Source of the DNA: Terriglobia bacterium
GTDB lineage: Bacteria; Acidobacteriota; Terriglobia; JAIQFV01
Direction of reading: 5' to 3'
Length of the DNA: 64,000 nucleotides
Assembly: GCA_028716525.1 (NCBI GenBank)
Contig: JAQUPQ010000007.1
Coordinates: 1 to 64,000, forward strand
In this document: piece after piece, positions 35,937 to 45,184 of the stretch
Numbering within the stretch: the stretch's first letter is position 1
How the letters are laid out: every line of letters starts with the position of its first letter
Notes under the pieces: model-generated
Told to the model about the DNA's origin: nothing
Databases searched by the model: none
The model's input: the letters and a program-made list of their open reading frames with translations, nothing else
Position numbers and translations under genes: made by a program

Positions 35937-36554
35937 ATGGCAAAGAAGCAACTGGGAATTTTATTATCCGGACGGGGCTCGAATTTTGAGGCCATCGCCG
36001 AGAACGTGGAACAAGGAGGTATCAACGCTGAAATTGCGATTGTCATCTCCGATGTGGCGGATGCACGAGGGTTGGACATCGCGCGACAAAGAAAGTTAGA
36101 GGCACGTTTTTTGGATCCCCGCGGAAAATCGCGTGAAGATTTTGACCGCGAAGTAGTGGCTCTTCTGGTTGAACATAAAGTCGATCTCGTCTGCCTTGCC
36201 GGATTCATGCGGATTTTGAGTCCGTTTTTCATCCAGCAATTTCCCGCTCGTATCCTCAATATTCATCCCGCGCTGCTCCCCTCCTTCAAGGGCCTCCATG
36301 CCCAGCGCCAGGCGCTTCGGTATGGGGTGAAGGTTTCCGGCTGCTCCGTGCACTTTGTCGACGACGGCGTAGATTCCGGACCGATCATCATCCAAGCCGT
36401 GGTGCCGGTGCTTGATGACGACACCGAAGAAACGTTGTCGCAACGGATCTTGAAAGAGGAGCATCGGATTTACTCTCAAGCGATCCGGTGGATCATCGAA
36501 GACCGCGTTCAAATTGCCGGCCGCCGGGTGCGGATTCTCGAAACACCTGTCTAG
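35937..36554 (+). CDS. purN: Phosphoribosylglycinamide formyltransferase
   Basis: 205 residues, the family length. PurN transfers formyl from 10-formyl-THF to GAR. LGILLSGRGSNFEAI binds phosphoribosyl, and LAGFMRILSPFFI, the catalytic segment ILNIHPALLPSFKGLHAQRQAL, and VHFVDDGVDSGPII are typical; the His and the Asp of HxxxxxD lie in these. It follows purM by 28 bases, so the two purine genes form an operon. Confidence 0.96.
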   Translation: MAKKQLGILLSGRGSNFEAIAENVEQGGINAEIAIVISDVADARGLDIARQRKLEARFLDPRGKSREDFDREVVALLVEHKVDLVCLAGFMRILSPFFIQQFPARILNIHPALLPSFKGLHAQRQALRYGVKVSGCSVHFVDDGVDSGPIIIQAVVPVLDDDTEETLSQRILKEEHRIYSQAIRWIIEDRVQIAGRRVRILETPV

Positions 36555-36579
36555 CAGGCGGGGCCTTCCCTAGGGCAAA

Positions 36580-36630
36580 AAGCCGCGCGCCGGGCCGATA
36601 CCTCCGGAAAGCCCGTTGGCACTGCGGCTT
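36580..36630 (+). promoter_or_regulatory. Small structured RNA upstream of the IPT/TIG gene
   Basis: Between purN and the large exported protein, AAGCCGC (36580-36586) pairs with GCGGCTT (36624-36630), and inside it CGGGC (36591-36595) pairs with GCCCG (36611-36615) around a CCTCCGGAA loop. A second weaker hairpin with a T6 run (ACGG...TTTTTTCCGT) lies at about 36690-36706, just before the start codon. The design suggests a leader RNA, possibly regulatory, but no known class is recognised. Confidence 0.35.
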
Positions 36631-36732
36631 CAATCCAGAATTATGCGCACTGTTTCAATAGATTGGCGTAAGATTGGACGGGTCAATAACGGGGTTTTTT
36701 CCGTCTCATTAAAATCAGGTGGCGGTGTCTCT

Positions 36733-39700
36733 ATGCGCGCCATGCGCAAAGGGTTTTTCATTGTACTTATGGTAGCAGCGGGCCTGGCGCTGGGGACTGA
36801 AAGTGTGTCTGCTCAAGCCGTTTTGAACCTGCCGCGGATTCTCCTACAGAATGGTCAGTTTACGGGCGTGGCGATTTCCAATCCCACCGATCGAACGGCC
36901 ACCATTCAATTGCAACTGTACACGGCTTCGGGCGCCCCCATCAATTTTGCCGGCAAATCCTCCAGTTTCAAATTGGCTCCGGGCGCGCAGATGGCCCAGT
37001 TTGCGGATCAATTGTTTCCTCTTCCAACAAATTTTGACGGCTGGGCCCAGATCACCTCCAGCAGCGCCGTTAATCTGCGGGGATTTTATTTGATCGGAGA
37101 TAATGCCGTCACGTTCCTGGACGGCACCAATGGGGCGCAGGCCTACCGCCAACAAATCCTGCCTTTCATCGCCAATGGCGGGGATGTGGACACGGAAGTT
37201 ACCATCGTCAATCCCACCGCCCAAGTGGCTTTTGCGTCCATTCAACCAATGAATTTTGACGGAACGGCCGCCAGCTCGGGCTCTTCGGGATTGACCTTGC
37301 AACCGTTTTCGCTTTTGCGTCGAAGTACGCGGGAAATGTTGGGCTCATCAAACACTCCCGATGTTTCGTACTTCACGATCACTTCCAATGTCGGTCTTTT
37401 GGCGGTCGAGTTGGTTCAAGGCCATAACGTTCCTTCCCTCGCTTGCTTGAATGGTGTTGATGTGAATGCCGCCGGCAGCTCGGTCTTTTTCCCACATGCC
37501 GTGGTGGGAGGCGAATTCTTTTCACAAATAGGGATCATCAACCTGCTGAACATTGCGCAAACGGCTTCGATCTCGTTGTATCGAGACGACGGTGTGTTGA
37601 TGAACACGGGGTCGATTCCAAATCCCGTGCAAGTGACCCTGGCGCCGAACGCTTCCATTCGAACCTCTTTGGCGACATTGTTCGGATTGGATGCCTCTTC
37701 CCCCGATGTCATCGGCGGATGGGTGAGCATCCACTCCAATTTCGGACCCATTAGCGGATTCATGACGTATGGAAGCAATTTCCATCCGGAACTGGCCGCG
37801 GTGTCGCCGCAGGTTCGCCCTCTGAACCAAATGGTTTTCTCTCATTTGGCACCCGCGTCAACGGGCTATTACACGGGAATCGCGCTGCTCAATTCCAACT
37901 CTTCATCGGCCAATGTGCAATTGACCGTTATTGATGGCAGCGGAGTGACGACGGCGGTGCGTCAACTGACTCTTGGGCCCAATCAAAAAATCGCACAGCT
38001 GATTCCCGAGCTCATCCCGGCCGCTCAAAATCAGGTCGGTGGATCCTTGGTTGTATCTTCGGACCAACCGCTGTATGGATTGGAACTGATCGGCTCCACA
38101 AGCTTGACGGTGATGGCCAATGTTCCGCCGGATGACACCTCCAATTCTTTCTTTACACCCGCAGAGGTGGGCAAGTTCATCATCGCCGGCACACTGACCC
38201 AACCCGACGGTTCGCCGCTGGCTGGAGCCATCCTGAGTTTGAGCGGCTCCATCGCAGGGATCCAAGCGACCTCCGACGATCAGGGAAATTATGTTTTCCT
38301 CAATGTGCCCACGGGAAACTACGCCATTGAACCGTCGCTCAAGAACTTCAGCTTTTCTCCGGCTGCCCAATCCGTATTGATCAGCACGACCAGCATCGGC
38401 GATGTGAATTTCCAAGGCGCCCATCTGCCCAACCTGGCTATCACCTCCATTTCACCGCCCAACGGACCGGTGGGATCTCCTGTCACCCTGCATGGAACGG
38501 GCTTCAGCACGCTGGCGGGAAATAATTTGGTGCAGTTCTATGGAACCTTGAGCCCGACCACCGTTCTGAACAATCCCCCTCCCACGGACTCCAGCATCAC
38601 CGTGCTGGTACCCGCATCGGCTCGGACGGGTCCGGTGGTGGTAGCTGAGGGAGGCGTCGTCAGCAATTCGGTTCAATTCAGCGTAACAGAAGCGAACTCA
38701 ACGGCGGTCACGTTGAGCGGGGCTGTTCCGTCGTCCGTAGCCATCAGCGGACTGGGAAATCTGGCCCTGGTCGGGCACAGCGAGTCCGGAACCGTCAGTT
38801 TGGTGAGCTTGACGCCCAGCCCTGCATTTGTTCAGGACGTCCCGTTTGCCGTAGGAGTCAAGTCGCAAATCACCGCCGTGGCCACCGATGACGATGGAAC
38901 CGGAGGCGGAACGACCCGAGATCACGGGGCCGGATTTTTCAATATCGAAGAAGTTTCTTTCAAAGCCCTGCAGCGCAAAGTCGCCCGCTTCGGGGCCAAG
39001 GTCGACCGGCCCCCCTCGGCCACTCCCGGCCCGCAGGTGATCACTGCTGCCGATGTCAATTTCGTAGATCTTCCGAATGGAAGTAACCCGGTGGCATTGG
39101 CGTTTGAACCGTTTGGACGGTTCGCGATGACCGCCAATCTGGGAACGGACAGCGTTTCATTCATTGAATTTCCGCAGAAGGCGGTGCCGGCATTGCGGGG
39201 ACAGTTGAATCTCCCCACAGGAAGCAAACCGGTTTCTGTTTCCGTGGCGGCTAATGGAACACGGGCCTTGGTGGCCAACTCCGGAAACAATTCCGTTTCA
39301 GTTATTGAATTTGCTCCGACGTCCAACGGATTTCTTGCCGGTGGTCTGCAGCCGGTCGTCACCCGCAATTTCCTGGTGAATTCCAGCCCCAATGGGGTTG
39401 CGATCAACTTAAACGGGACTCGCGGAGTCACCGCAAATGCCGATAACACGGCATCCATTTTAAATTTGACCGGGCCGGCCGACAGTTCGGCCATCACTAC
39501 GGTGGTTTTGCCGGTCTTTACACCCGGCACTCCTTCTGCGGTCAGCGTGGCGATGGCCCCGAATGGAAGCTATGCCATCCTTACCAGTCGGGATGCCCAA
39601 GGAAATGCTTACTTGAATGTGTTGACCTTGGAGGGCACTCCGGAGGTTTCCTACGTACAACTGCTGCCCAAGGGAAGCGGTACTTCGGCGGTGGCGATCG

Positions 39701-40395
39701 GCCCCAACAGTTCTTCGATTCTAGTGGCGAATCCTCTGGCGAGCAATGTTTCGGTTTTCAATCCCACCAGTGGAAATATATCGTTGGAGACGCTGTCCTT
39801 GTCGCGCGCCCACGCCACAGAGTCCGTGACATTGTTCGGGACGGGATTCAGCAGTGATGCCTCGAAAAACGTGGTTCGGTTCTTGTCTTCCAATCAGGCC
39901 TCCATCCCGGCCCCGGTTTTATCGATGCCATCACCCAACGAAATCACGGTCGAGGTGCCGGTGGGCGCGGTCTCGGGACCGGTGACTGTCAATGTAGCCA
40001 ACACTTCCAGCAACGAACAGTTCTTCGTGGTGTTGCCGAATGTCGCCCAGAATTCCGTTCCCGTTCTGCAATCCGTCTTCCCCAATACGATTTCGAGCTC
40101 ACGTAACAACACTTTGACACTGGTGGGAAGCGGTTTCAATGCCAACTCCACGGTGGAAATCGATTTGGGTGGAGGGGCGGGCCGACAATCTCTCAATGAT
40201 ACATTTCCTGACGCCACGCTGAGTTTGGTGAGCTCGACGGTACTGCAATTGTTTATCCCTCAGGGGGATGCCGCCTTTGCATCCGGCAGTTTTTCAATCG
40301 ATGTCCTGAACCCGCCGCCGGGTGGCGGGCGCTCGAGCAGCCTCACCGTTACCGTCACGGGATCTTCCGGCCACGGCCTTCTTACGAATCCGTAG
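36733..40395 (+). CDS. Exported IPT/TIG and beta-propeller protein
   Basis: 1220 residues from ATG at 36733. A signal peptide (about 1-28, ending TESVSAQA) is followed by beta-rich, Ser/Thr-rich repeats (about 30-470; units with NFGPISGFMTYGS-type strands). Next come a carboxypeptidase-regulatory-like fold (about 475-560, GTLTQPDGSPLAGAI and GNYVFLNVPTGNY) and an IPT/TIG domain (about 570-660, ITSISPPNGPVGSPVTLHGTGF). A stretch of beta-propeller-like repeats follows (about 780-1020, YVTN style such as ANGTRALVANSGNNSVSVIEF), and two more IPT/TIG domains (about 1030-1210). There is no clear membrane anchor or sorting signal. These domains suggest extracellular adhesion or polysaccharide binding. 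It is 93 bases before the TPR-CHAT gene. Confidence 0.75.
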   Translation: MRAMRKGFFIVLMVAAGLALGTESVSAQAVLNLPRILLQNGQFTGVAISNPTDRTATIQLQLYTASGAPINFAGKSSSFKLAPGAQMAQFADQLFPLPTNFDGWAQITSSSAVNLRGFYLIGDNAVTFLDGTNGAQAYRQQILPFIANGGDVDTEVTIVNPTAQVAFASIQPMNFDGTAASSGSSGLTLQPFSLLRRSTREMLGSSNTPDVSYFTITSNVGLLAVELVQGHNVPSLACLNGVDVNAAGSSVFFPHAVVGGEFFSQIGIINLLNIAQTASISLYRDDGVLMNTGSIPNPVQVTLAPNASIRTSLATLFGLDASSPDVIGGWVSIHSNFGPISGFMTYGSNFHPELAAVSPQVRPLNQMVFSHLAPASTGYYTGIALLNSNSSSANVQLTVIDGSGVTTAVRQLTLGPNQKIAQLIPELIPAAQNQVGGSLVVSSDQPLYGLELIGSTSLTVMANVPPDDTSNSFFTPAEVGKFIIAGTLTQPDGSPLAGAILSLSGSIAGIQATSDDQGNYVFLNVPTGNYAIEPSLKNFSFSPAAQSVLISTTSIGDVNFQGAHLPNLAITSISPPNGPVGSPVTLHGTGFSTLAGNNLVQFYGTLSPTTVLNNPPPTDSSITVLVPASARTGPVVVAEGGVVSNSVQFSVTEANSTAVTLSGAVPSSVAISGLGNLALVGHSESGTVSLVSLTPSPAFVQDVPFAVGVKSQITAVATDDDGTGGGTTRDHGAGFFNIEEVSFKALQRKVARFGAKVDRPPSATPGPQVITAADVNFVDLPNGSNPVALAFEPFGRFAMTANLGTDSVSFIEFPQKAVPALRGQLNLPTGSKPVSVSVAANGTRALVANSGNNSVSVIEFAPTSNGFLAGGLQPVVTRNFLVNSSPNGVAINLNGTRGVTANADNTASILNLTGPADSSAITTVVLPVFTPGTPSAVSVAMAPNGSYAILTSRDAQGNAYLNVLTLEGTPEVSYVQLLPKGSGTSAVAIGPNSSSILVANPLASNVSVFNPTSGNISLETLSLSRAHATESVTLFGTGFSSDASKNVVRFLSSNQASIPAPVLSMPSPNEITVEVPVGAVSGPVTVNVANTSSNEQFFVVLPNVAQNSVPVLQSVFPNTISSSRNNTLTLVGSGFNANSTVEIDLGGGAGRQSLNDTFPDATLSLVSSTVLQLFIPQGDAAFASGSFSIDVLNPPPGGGRSSSLTVTVTGSSGHGLLTNP

Positions 40396-40488
40396 CACCA
40401 GTTCCTGATGGACCTGAGGCGTCTCCCTGGAAATGTGAGTTGCCGACCCTCTGAGTCACTGGTCAAGAGGCGGCGTAGAGTAAACAAA

Positions 40489-43400
40489 ATGAGAAAGACT
40501 CTTCAATTGGGTTTCTTGGCGCTACTGTTGGGGAGCAGTGTGCTGTGGACGCAGTCTGTCCAAGCGCCCGAAAAAACCGCATCGATCGGCGATCGCCTGA
40601 AAGAAGCCACCGGTCAGCTGGAAAAAGGAAACTGGAAAGCCGCAGAAGAACTCTTAACCCGCCTCATCCCGGAAGCTCAGGCTGTGCATGATGAGGCCAA
40701 TGAGGCGGCGGCCTCCATGGCGCTGGCTCGCATCAAGTCCTCTCAAGGCAACGCCGATGCCGCGATTCGACTGGACCGATCCGCGCTCGCTTACTACGAG
40801 AAGGTTAAGGATTCTGCTGCCCTTGTGTCCCTGTGCAATCACTTGGGATCCATCTACTCGGATCGGGGTGAGCTGGATCCGGCGGAGGCCCAATACACGC
40901 GGGCATTGAAGATTTCAGAACAAAGCAAAAACTCCAACGGCATATTACAGGCCACCTTCGGGCTGGCCGATGTTTATGCCGATCGGGGAGAATTCGAAAA
41001 ATCTCTTAAGAATTATCAGCAGGCATTGCAAATGGGGGAGGCGGCTGGAAATAAACGTCTCCAAGCGGCCATCTTGCAGAGTACCGGGTTGTTGTATTCA
41101 AGCGTAGGAGCTTACGGGCAGGCCTTTGATTACTTCAACAAAGCGCTGGGTCTTTACAAGCAGCTGAGTAATCCCCTTCTGGTGGCGCGTCAGCTGGCCA
41201 ATCTCTCCGACACCTACATCAGCGTCGGCGAGTACCAAAAGAGCCGGTCGTCCGCGGATGAAGCGTACCGGTTGGCCAAGGAGGGGGATTCGGCTCCCCT
41301 CGAGCGGCAGGCTTTATACAACCTCGGCCGAACTCATCATTATTCGGGAGAATACAAAGCCGCCATCGATGATTACCTCGCCGCCCTGGCGATCGCTCAA
41401 ACGATGAAAGATGCCGTCAGCGAGGCCGATATTTTGAACGCTCTCGGCGAAACCTATTTTCGACTCGGTGATTTCAAGAATGCCGCCAGTTATCACGAAC
41501 GCGCCCTGGAGCGAGTAAAAAACCTGAACCGCCCGTTTTCGACGGGGCTTTATCTTCGCAATATCGCCGGCGATAAGGTCCAGCTGAAAGACTACACCCT
41601 GGCCATTCAGAATTTGAATGAAGCCTTGGCCCTGGCGGACAAGGTTCAAAATCGCCGGCTCAAGAGCTTCGTCACCAACGATCTCGGAGCTATTTATTTT
41701 GATCAGGGCAATCTTGAAAAATCCCGTGAATTCCTGCAACAGGCCTTGGAAGTGCGTCGAGCCATTGGCGACAAGCGCGGTATCGCTGAATCCCTGATGC
41801 ATCTGGGAGTGGTGGAGTTTCAGGCGAAAAACTTCGGCGCAGCGCTGCAGGATTTTGACGAATCCATCCGCATCGCCAAAGCCATCGGACACACCGAGAC
41901 ATTGTGGCGGGCGGAGTTCGGAAGAGGGCGTGTCCTCAAGGAGCAGGCCAAGAAACCCGAAGCCATTACGGCTCTGGAAAGCGCCGTTGAGGACATTGAA
42001 GCGATTCGCCGCGGAATCCCCTCCGGCTCCACCCCCGACGCGCTTTTCTTTGCCAACAAGCAGGAAGTCTATGAAACCCTCATCGAGCTGTTGATAGAAA
42101 CCGGAAACACCGAGAAGGCCTACGAATACCTGGAACGCTCCAAGTCCAAGCAGCTTCAGGATAAGATCAATCTCACGGCCATCCCCTTCAAAAACCCCCG
42201 GGTACGCGGTTTGATGAGTGAGGCGGAAGATCTGATTGACGCGGAATCACGAATTCGGGAGCAACTGGTCGCCGAGAAATCGAAGAACGAAAAGCTGCAG
42301 GTGCCCCAGCGAGTCGAGAACCTGACGCAGTTGTTGGCGGAGAACAAATCGCAGTTTTTCCGTGTGGTCAACGATCTTCGCCAAGTGCATCCCGACTACG
42401 AACGCTTCGTCACCGTCAAGCCGCCGGTTCTCTCAAAGGTCCAGCACCTGGTTCCGCCCGATACGCTGGTGTTGGAGTATTTCCCGTCTGAAAACCGGCT
42501 CTATATTTTCGAAATCACCAACACCGATTTCAAAATACGCAGCGTAGCCGTCTCGCGGGCCGAACTCGACAATCTGGTGAAATCGTACCGGAACGAAATG
42601 CGCAGCACGGTGGACCGCCTGCGGGCGCGCCTGGTCACGCGGCTCCGGCGCACTCGAGGGCCCCTGTTGGGAGAGGTCAGCGAACCCTCCATGCCCACAG
42701 TGAGAAGGGCCGTCACGGAGCTGTACAAAGATCTCATCGCGCCGGTGGAATCCGACATGGCTCCGAAGAAGGTGGTGACCATCATTCCTTCGGGGCTTCT
42801 CTACTACCTTCCGTTCCCGGCGCTGGCCAAGGAAGAGAACGGCCAACTGAAATACCTGGTGGAATCGAAAGCGGTTTCCTACCTGTCGTCCTCGGATCTC
42901 TTCGATCTGGTCTTTGTGAAAAACCACAACGACGAACGCGACAACCTTGTGGCCTTCGGAAATCCCGATGGAACACTTCCTTCGGCGCTCGACGAAGTTG
43001 AGCGGCTCAAGGAAATCTATCCGAATTCCAAAATTTATATGTTGTGGGAGGCCAAGAAGGAACGCTTGTTCAATTTGCCTGCGGGAACGGAACTGCTGCA
43101 TTTGGCCACGCACGGACGTTTGGATAGCGCCGATGTAAACGAAAGTTACATCAAGATGGCCAGTGAAGGCGCCAAGGACCCGGGGAAATTGACTTTGGCC
43201 GAGATTTACGATTTGCCGCTGGAACGCACCTCGCTTGTGACGCTGTCCGCCTGCGAAACCGCGCTGGGCGAAAAAGATCCGGGAACTGAAATCGCCTCCC
43301 TGGCTCAGGCGTTCTCCATTGCCGGCGCGCCCACCGTGGTGGCCAGTTTGTGGGCCGTGTTTGATCCTTCCACGGCCGACATCATGGACGATTTTTATCG

Positions 43401-43527
43401 CGAGCTCCGGAAAGGGGTTCCCAAAGCTGAAGCGTTACAACACGCTCAAATCGAAATCCTGCACAATCCCAAATATTCCAACCCTTACTTCTGGGCCCCG
43501 TTCATCATGCTGGGCGACTGGAGATAA
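40489..43527 (+). CDS. Exported TPR-CHAT (caspase-like) protein
   Basis: 1012 residues from ATG at 40489 (an upstream in-frame start at 40408 lacks a signal sequence). A signal peptide (about 1-25, FLALLLGSSVLWTQ) is followed by about 10-12 tetratricopeptide-like helices (about 45-530; repeats such as ALYNLGRTHHYSGEYKAAIDDYLAAL). A helical linker leads to a CHAT domain (about 700-1012) with the caspase-type dyad H875 in LATHGRL and C922 in LSACETALGE. CHAT is a clan CD peptidase-like fold; some homologues are proteases, others inert. The signal peptide puts it in the periplasm or outside. The partner is not known; the adjacent IPT/TIG protein is the obvious candidate. No Cas genes are near. 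Confidence 0.85.
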   Translation: MRKTLQLGFLALLLGSSVLWTQSVQAPEKTASIGDRLKEATGQLEKGNWKAAEELLTRLIPEAQAVHDEANEAAASMALARIKSSQGNADAAIRLDRSALAYYEKVKDSAALVSLCNHLGSIYSDRGELDPAEAQYTRALKISEQSKNSNGILQATFGLADVYADRGEFEKSLKNYQQALQMGEAAGNKRLQAAILQSTGLLYSSVGAYGQAFDYFNKALGLYKQLSNPLLVARQLANLSDTYISVGEYQKSRSSADEAYRLAKEGDSAPLERQALYNLGRTHHYSGEYKAAIDDYLAALAIAQTMKDAVSEADILNALGETYFRLGDFKNAASYHERALERVKNLNRPFSTGLYLRNIAGDKVQLKDYTLAIQNLNEALALADKVQNRRLKSFVTNDLGAIYFDQGNLEKSREFLQQALEVRRAIGDKRGIAESLMHLGVVEFQAKNFGAALQDFDESIRIAKAIGHTETLWRAEFGRGRVLKEQAKKPEAITALESAVEDIEAIRRGIPSGSTPDALFFANKQEVYETLIELLIETGNTEKAYEYLERSKSKQLQDKINLTAIPFKNPRVRGLMSEAEDLIDAESRIREQLVAEKSKNEKLQVPQRVENLTQLLAENKSQFFRVVNDLRQVHPDYERFVTVKPPVLSKVQHLVPPDTLVLEYFPSENRLYIFEITNTDFKIRSVAVSRAELDNLVKSYRNEMRSTVDRLRARLVTRLRRTRGPLLGEVSEPSMPTVRRAVTELYKDLIAPVESDMAPKKVVTIIPSGLLYYLPFPALAKEENGQLKYLVESKAVSYLSSSDLFDLVFVKNHNDERDNLVAFGNPDGTLPSALDEVERLKEIYPNSKIYMLWEAKKERLFNLPAGTELLHLATHGRLDSADVNESYIKMASEGAKDPGKLTLAEIYDLPLERTSLVTLSACETALGEKDPGTEIASLAQAFSIAGAPTVVASLWAVFDPSTADIMDDFYRELRKGVPKAEALQHAQIEILHNPKYSNPYFWAPFIMLGDWR

Positions 43528-43531
43528 TTGT

Positions 43532-43566
43532 AGATTGCGAATTTCGGATGGCTGATTTCAGACTGT
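43532..43566. repeat. Heptamer repeats left of the four-helix-bundle gene
   Basis: Five degenerate 7-bp units (AGATTGC, GAATTTC, GGATGGC, TGATTTC, AGACTGT) follow the CHAT gene stop. GATTGCGAATTTCGGAT at 43533-43549 is the inverse of 44148-44164 beyond the next gene, with one mismatch in 17. The CAATTTG/TAATTTG run at about 43592-43606 is another 7-bp-periodic stretch. Confidence 0.75.
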
Positions 43567-43687
43567 TGCATAAAGTGGTTGTGCCGTGAGCATTCACAAT
43601 TTGTAATTTGCGTTCATTCCCCCCTTCATTTCACGCCTTAATTTGATATTTCACAATTATCGATACATGTGTCTTTATGGAGGACAT

Positions 43688-44044
43688 ATGGACAAGGAGG
43701 AATCAAAGCGAAGGACAAAAGATCTGACTCTTCGCATTTTTGGTGTTGTAGAAGCTCTACCCGGCGGCCGTTTAACCGATGTCATTGGCCATCAGCTCCT
43801 GCGATCAGGTGCTTCTGTCGGAGCCAATTATCGAGCCGCTTGCCGAGCGCGTTCGAGAGCGGATTTCATTTCAAAGATGGGAATAGTGGAAGAAGAGGCA
43901 GACGAATCTCTCTACTGGATGGAACTCTTGGTCGAGAGCAAGATCTTACCTCAGGAGAAATTGGGCCCGCTAATGAAGGAAACCGATGAGCTCCTTGCAA
44001 TAACGATTAGTTCTATCAAGACTGCACGGTCAAGAAAGGATTGA
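43688..44044 (+). CDS. Four-helix-bundle protein (23S rRNA intervening-sequence/S23 type)
   Basis: 118 residues. LTLRIFGVVEALPGGRLTDVIGHQLLRSGASVGANYRAA and the downstream MGIVEEEADESLYWMELLV match the S23/IVP four-helix-bundle family, found both inside 23S rRNA intervening sequences and as stand-alone chromosomal genes. Its function is unknown. ATG at 43688 has GGAGG 4 bases upstream; in-frame starts at 43667 and 43643 are less likely. The gene is flanked on each side by inverted, degenerate heptamer repeats and has a low-GC 5' region, suggesting recent insertion. Confidence 0.85.
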   Translation: MDKEESKRRTKDLTLRIFGVVEALPGGRLTDVIGHQLLRSGASVGANYRAACRARSRADFISKMGIVEEEADESLYWMELLVESKILPQEKLGPLMKETDELLAITISSIKTARSRKD

Positions 44045-44139
44045 GAAGTTAGGAACCTTAGCTGAAATTCACCTTCCTTGCGGGGAAAAATGTGTGGTGG
44101 CAATTCTGCGCTGATCAGAGGAATCCTCAACAATCTCGC

Positions 44140-44167
44140 AATCCGAAATCCGAAATCCGCAATCCGA
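44140..44167. repeat. Heptamer repeats right of the four-helix-bundle gene
   Basis: Four exact-register units AATCCGM (AATCCGA, AATCCGA, AATCCGC, AATCCGA). Part of this array is the inverse of 43533-43549. It ends a few bases beyond the stop of the minus-strand xerC gene. Confidence 0.85.
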
Positions 44168-44172
44168 AATGG

Positions 44173-45138
44173 CTACGCCTTGGGGTGTGCCTTATCGTAA
44201 ACTTCGAGGAGTTGTTTGATGGAGGTGTGGGTATACTTTTGTGTGGTGGACAGTGAACTATGCCCCAGCATTTCCTGAATGGCGCGCAAATCGGCCCCTT
44301 CGTAGAGCAGGTGGGAGGCGAATGCATGCCTCAGTCCATGGGGTGAAAGTTTCAAATTGCCGTCGAAATGACGAATGGAGCGATCCAGCAATCGCGCCAC
44401 CGAACGCGTTGTGAGACGACCGCCCCGAACATTGACGAACACCGGGCCTTGTCCCCGCTTGAGCTCGGCCTTCCCAAATCGCCGCACCCGCAGTTCCAGA
44501 TAGGCCCGGAGAGCACTCTCCGCTTTTGTTCCATACGGCACCAAGCGTTCTTTCTTGCCCTTGCCGCGAACCCTCAGCATGCGCTCAGTGAAGTTGATAT
44601 CCTCGAAGTCGAGCCCCACCAGCTCGCTGACGCGCAATCCCGAGGCGTACAGCAGTTCAAACATGGCCACATTGCGGCGAAGCGACCACTGCATTTCTTC
44701 TTCGGCCTTCTCCGCCTGCAATTCCAGATCATTGAGAAAATTGCCTACGGTTTCTTCCGTCATCACCTCCGGCAATCGTTTGGGAATCTTGGGAGCGCTG
44801 ACCAGGAGCGCCGGATTCTTGCGTATGGCGCCGGATCGCTCCAGGAAGCGAAAGAACGACCGGATGACAGCAGTTTTCCGCGCAATGGAGCTCTTCTGAT
44901 TGCGGCGCTCGTAAAGATGTCCGAGGAATTCGCGAATCCGCAGGTTGTCGATGGATTTGAGATCGATCTTTGCAACCGCCGATCGAGCATCGCTTGGGGA
45001 TCGCCCGGCACGCTTTTCCTGTTCCAGCAGAAAATCGCGGAACTGTTCCAAATCGCTTTGATAATTGCGAATGGTGTGGGGCGATGCGTCTCGTTCAAAG
45101 CGCAACGAGGCGATGAATTTTTCAATCCACGCATCCAT
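44173..45138 (-). CDS. Tyrosine recombinase XerC/XerD-type
   Basis: 321 residues from ATG at 45138. The N-terminal SAM-like domain (about 1-110) is followed by the catalytic domain with R169 (ASGLRVSEL), a Lys in GKGKKER (193-196), H267 and R270 in SPHGLRHAFA, H293 in LGHSS and the nucleophile Y302 in TQKYTH, all needed for strand exchange. It would resolve chromosome dimers at dif with a partner. Its size and domain order fit chromosomal XerC/XerD rather than an integron or phage integrase, and no attachment site was recognised. An in-frame start at 45198 adds 20 residues unlike the family. Confidence 0.9.
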   Translation of the reverse strand: MDAWIEKFIASLRFERDASPHTIRNYQSDLEQFRDFLLEQEKRAGRSPSDARSAVAKIDLKSIDNLRIREFLGHLYERRNQKSSIARKTAVIRSFFRFLERSGAIRKNPALLVSAPKIPKRLPEVMTEETVGNFLNDLELQAEKAEEEMQWSLRRNVAMFELLYASGLRVSELVGLDFEDINFTERMLRVRGKGKKERLVPYGTKAESALRAYLELRVRRFGKAELKRGQGPVFVNVRGGRLTTRSVARLLDRSIRHFDGNLKLSPHGLRHAFASHLLYEGADLRAIQEMLGHSSLSTTQKYTHTSIKQLLEVYDKAHPKA

Positions 45139-45184
45139 GATTGAGAGGATTATATCAGGAAAGGGAAAGTGCGGTGGGAGGCCC

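Noticed and set aside
34892-36259. Minus-strand reading frame of 455 codons
   Set aside because: Shadow of purM and purN, which are strongly conserved on the plus strand.
40489-43527. TPR-CHAT as a type III-E CRISPR protease (Csx29)
   Set aside because: It has a signal peptide, and no gRAMP or other Cas gene is near.
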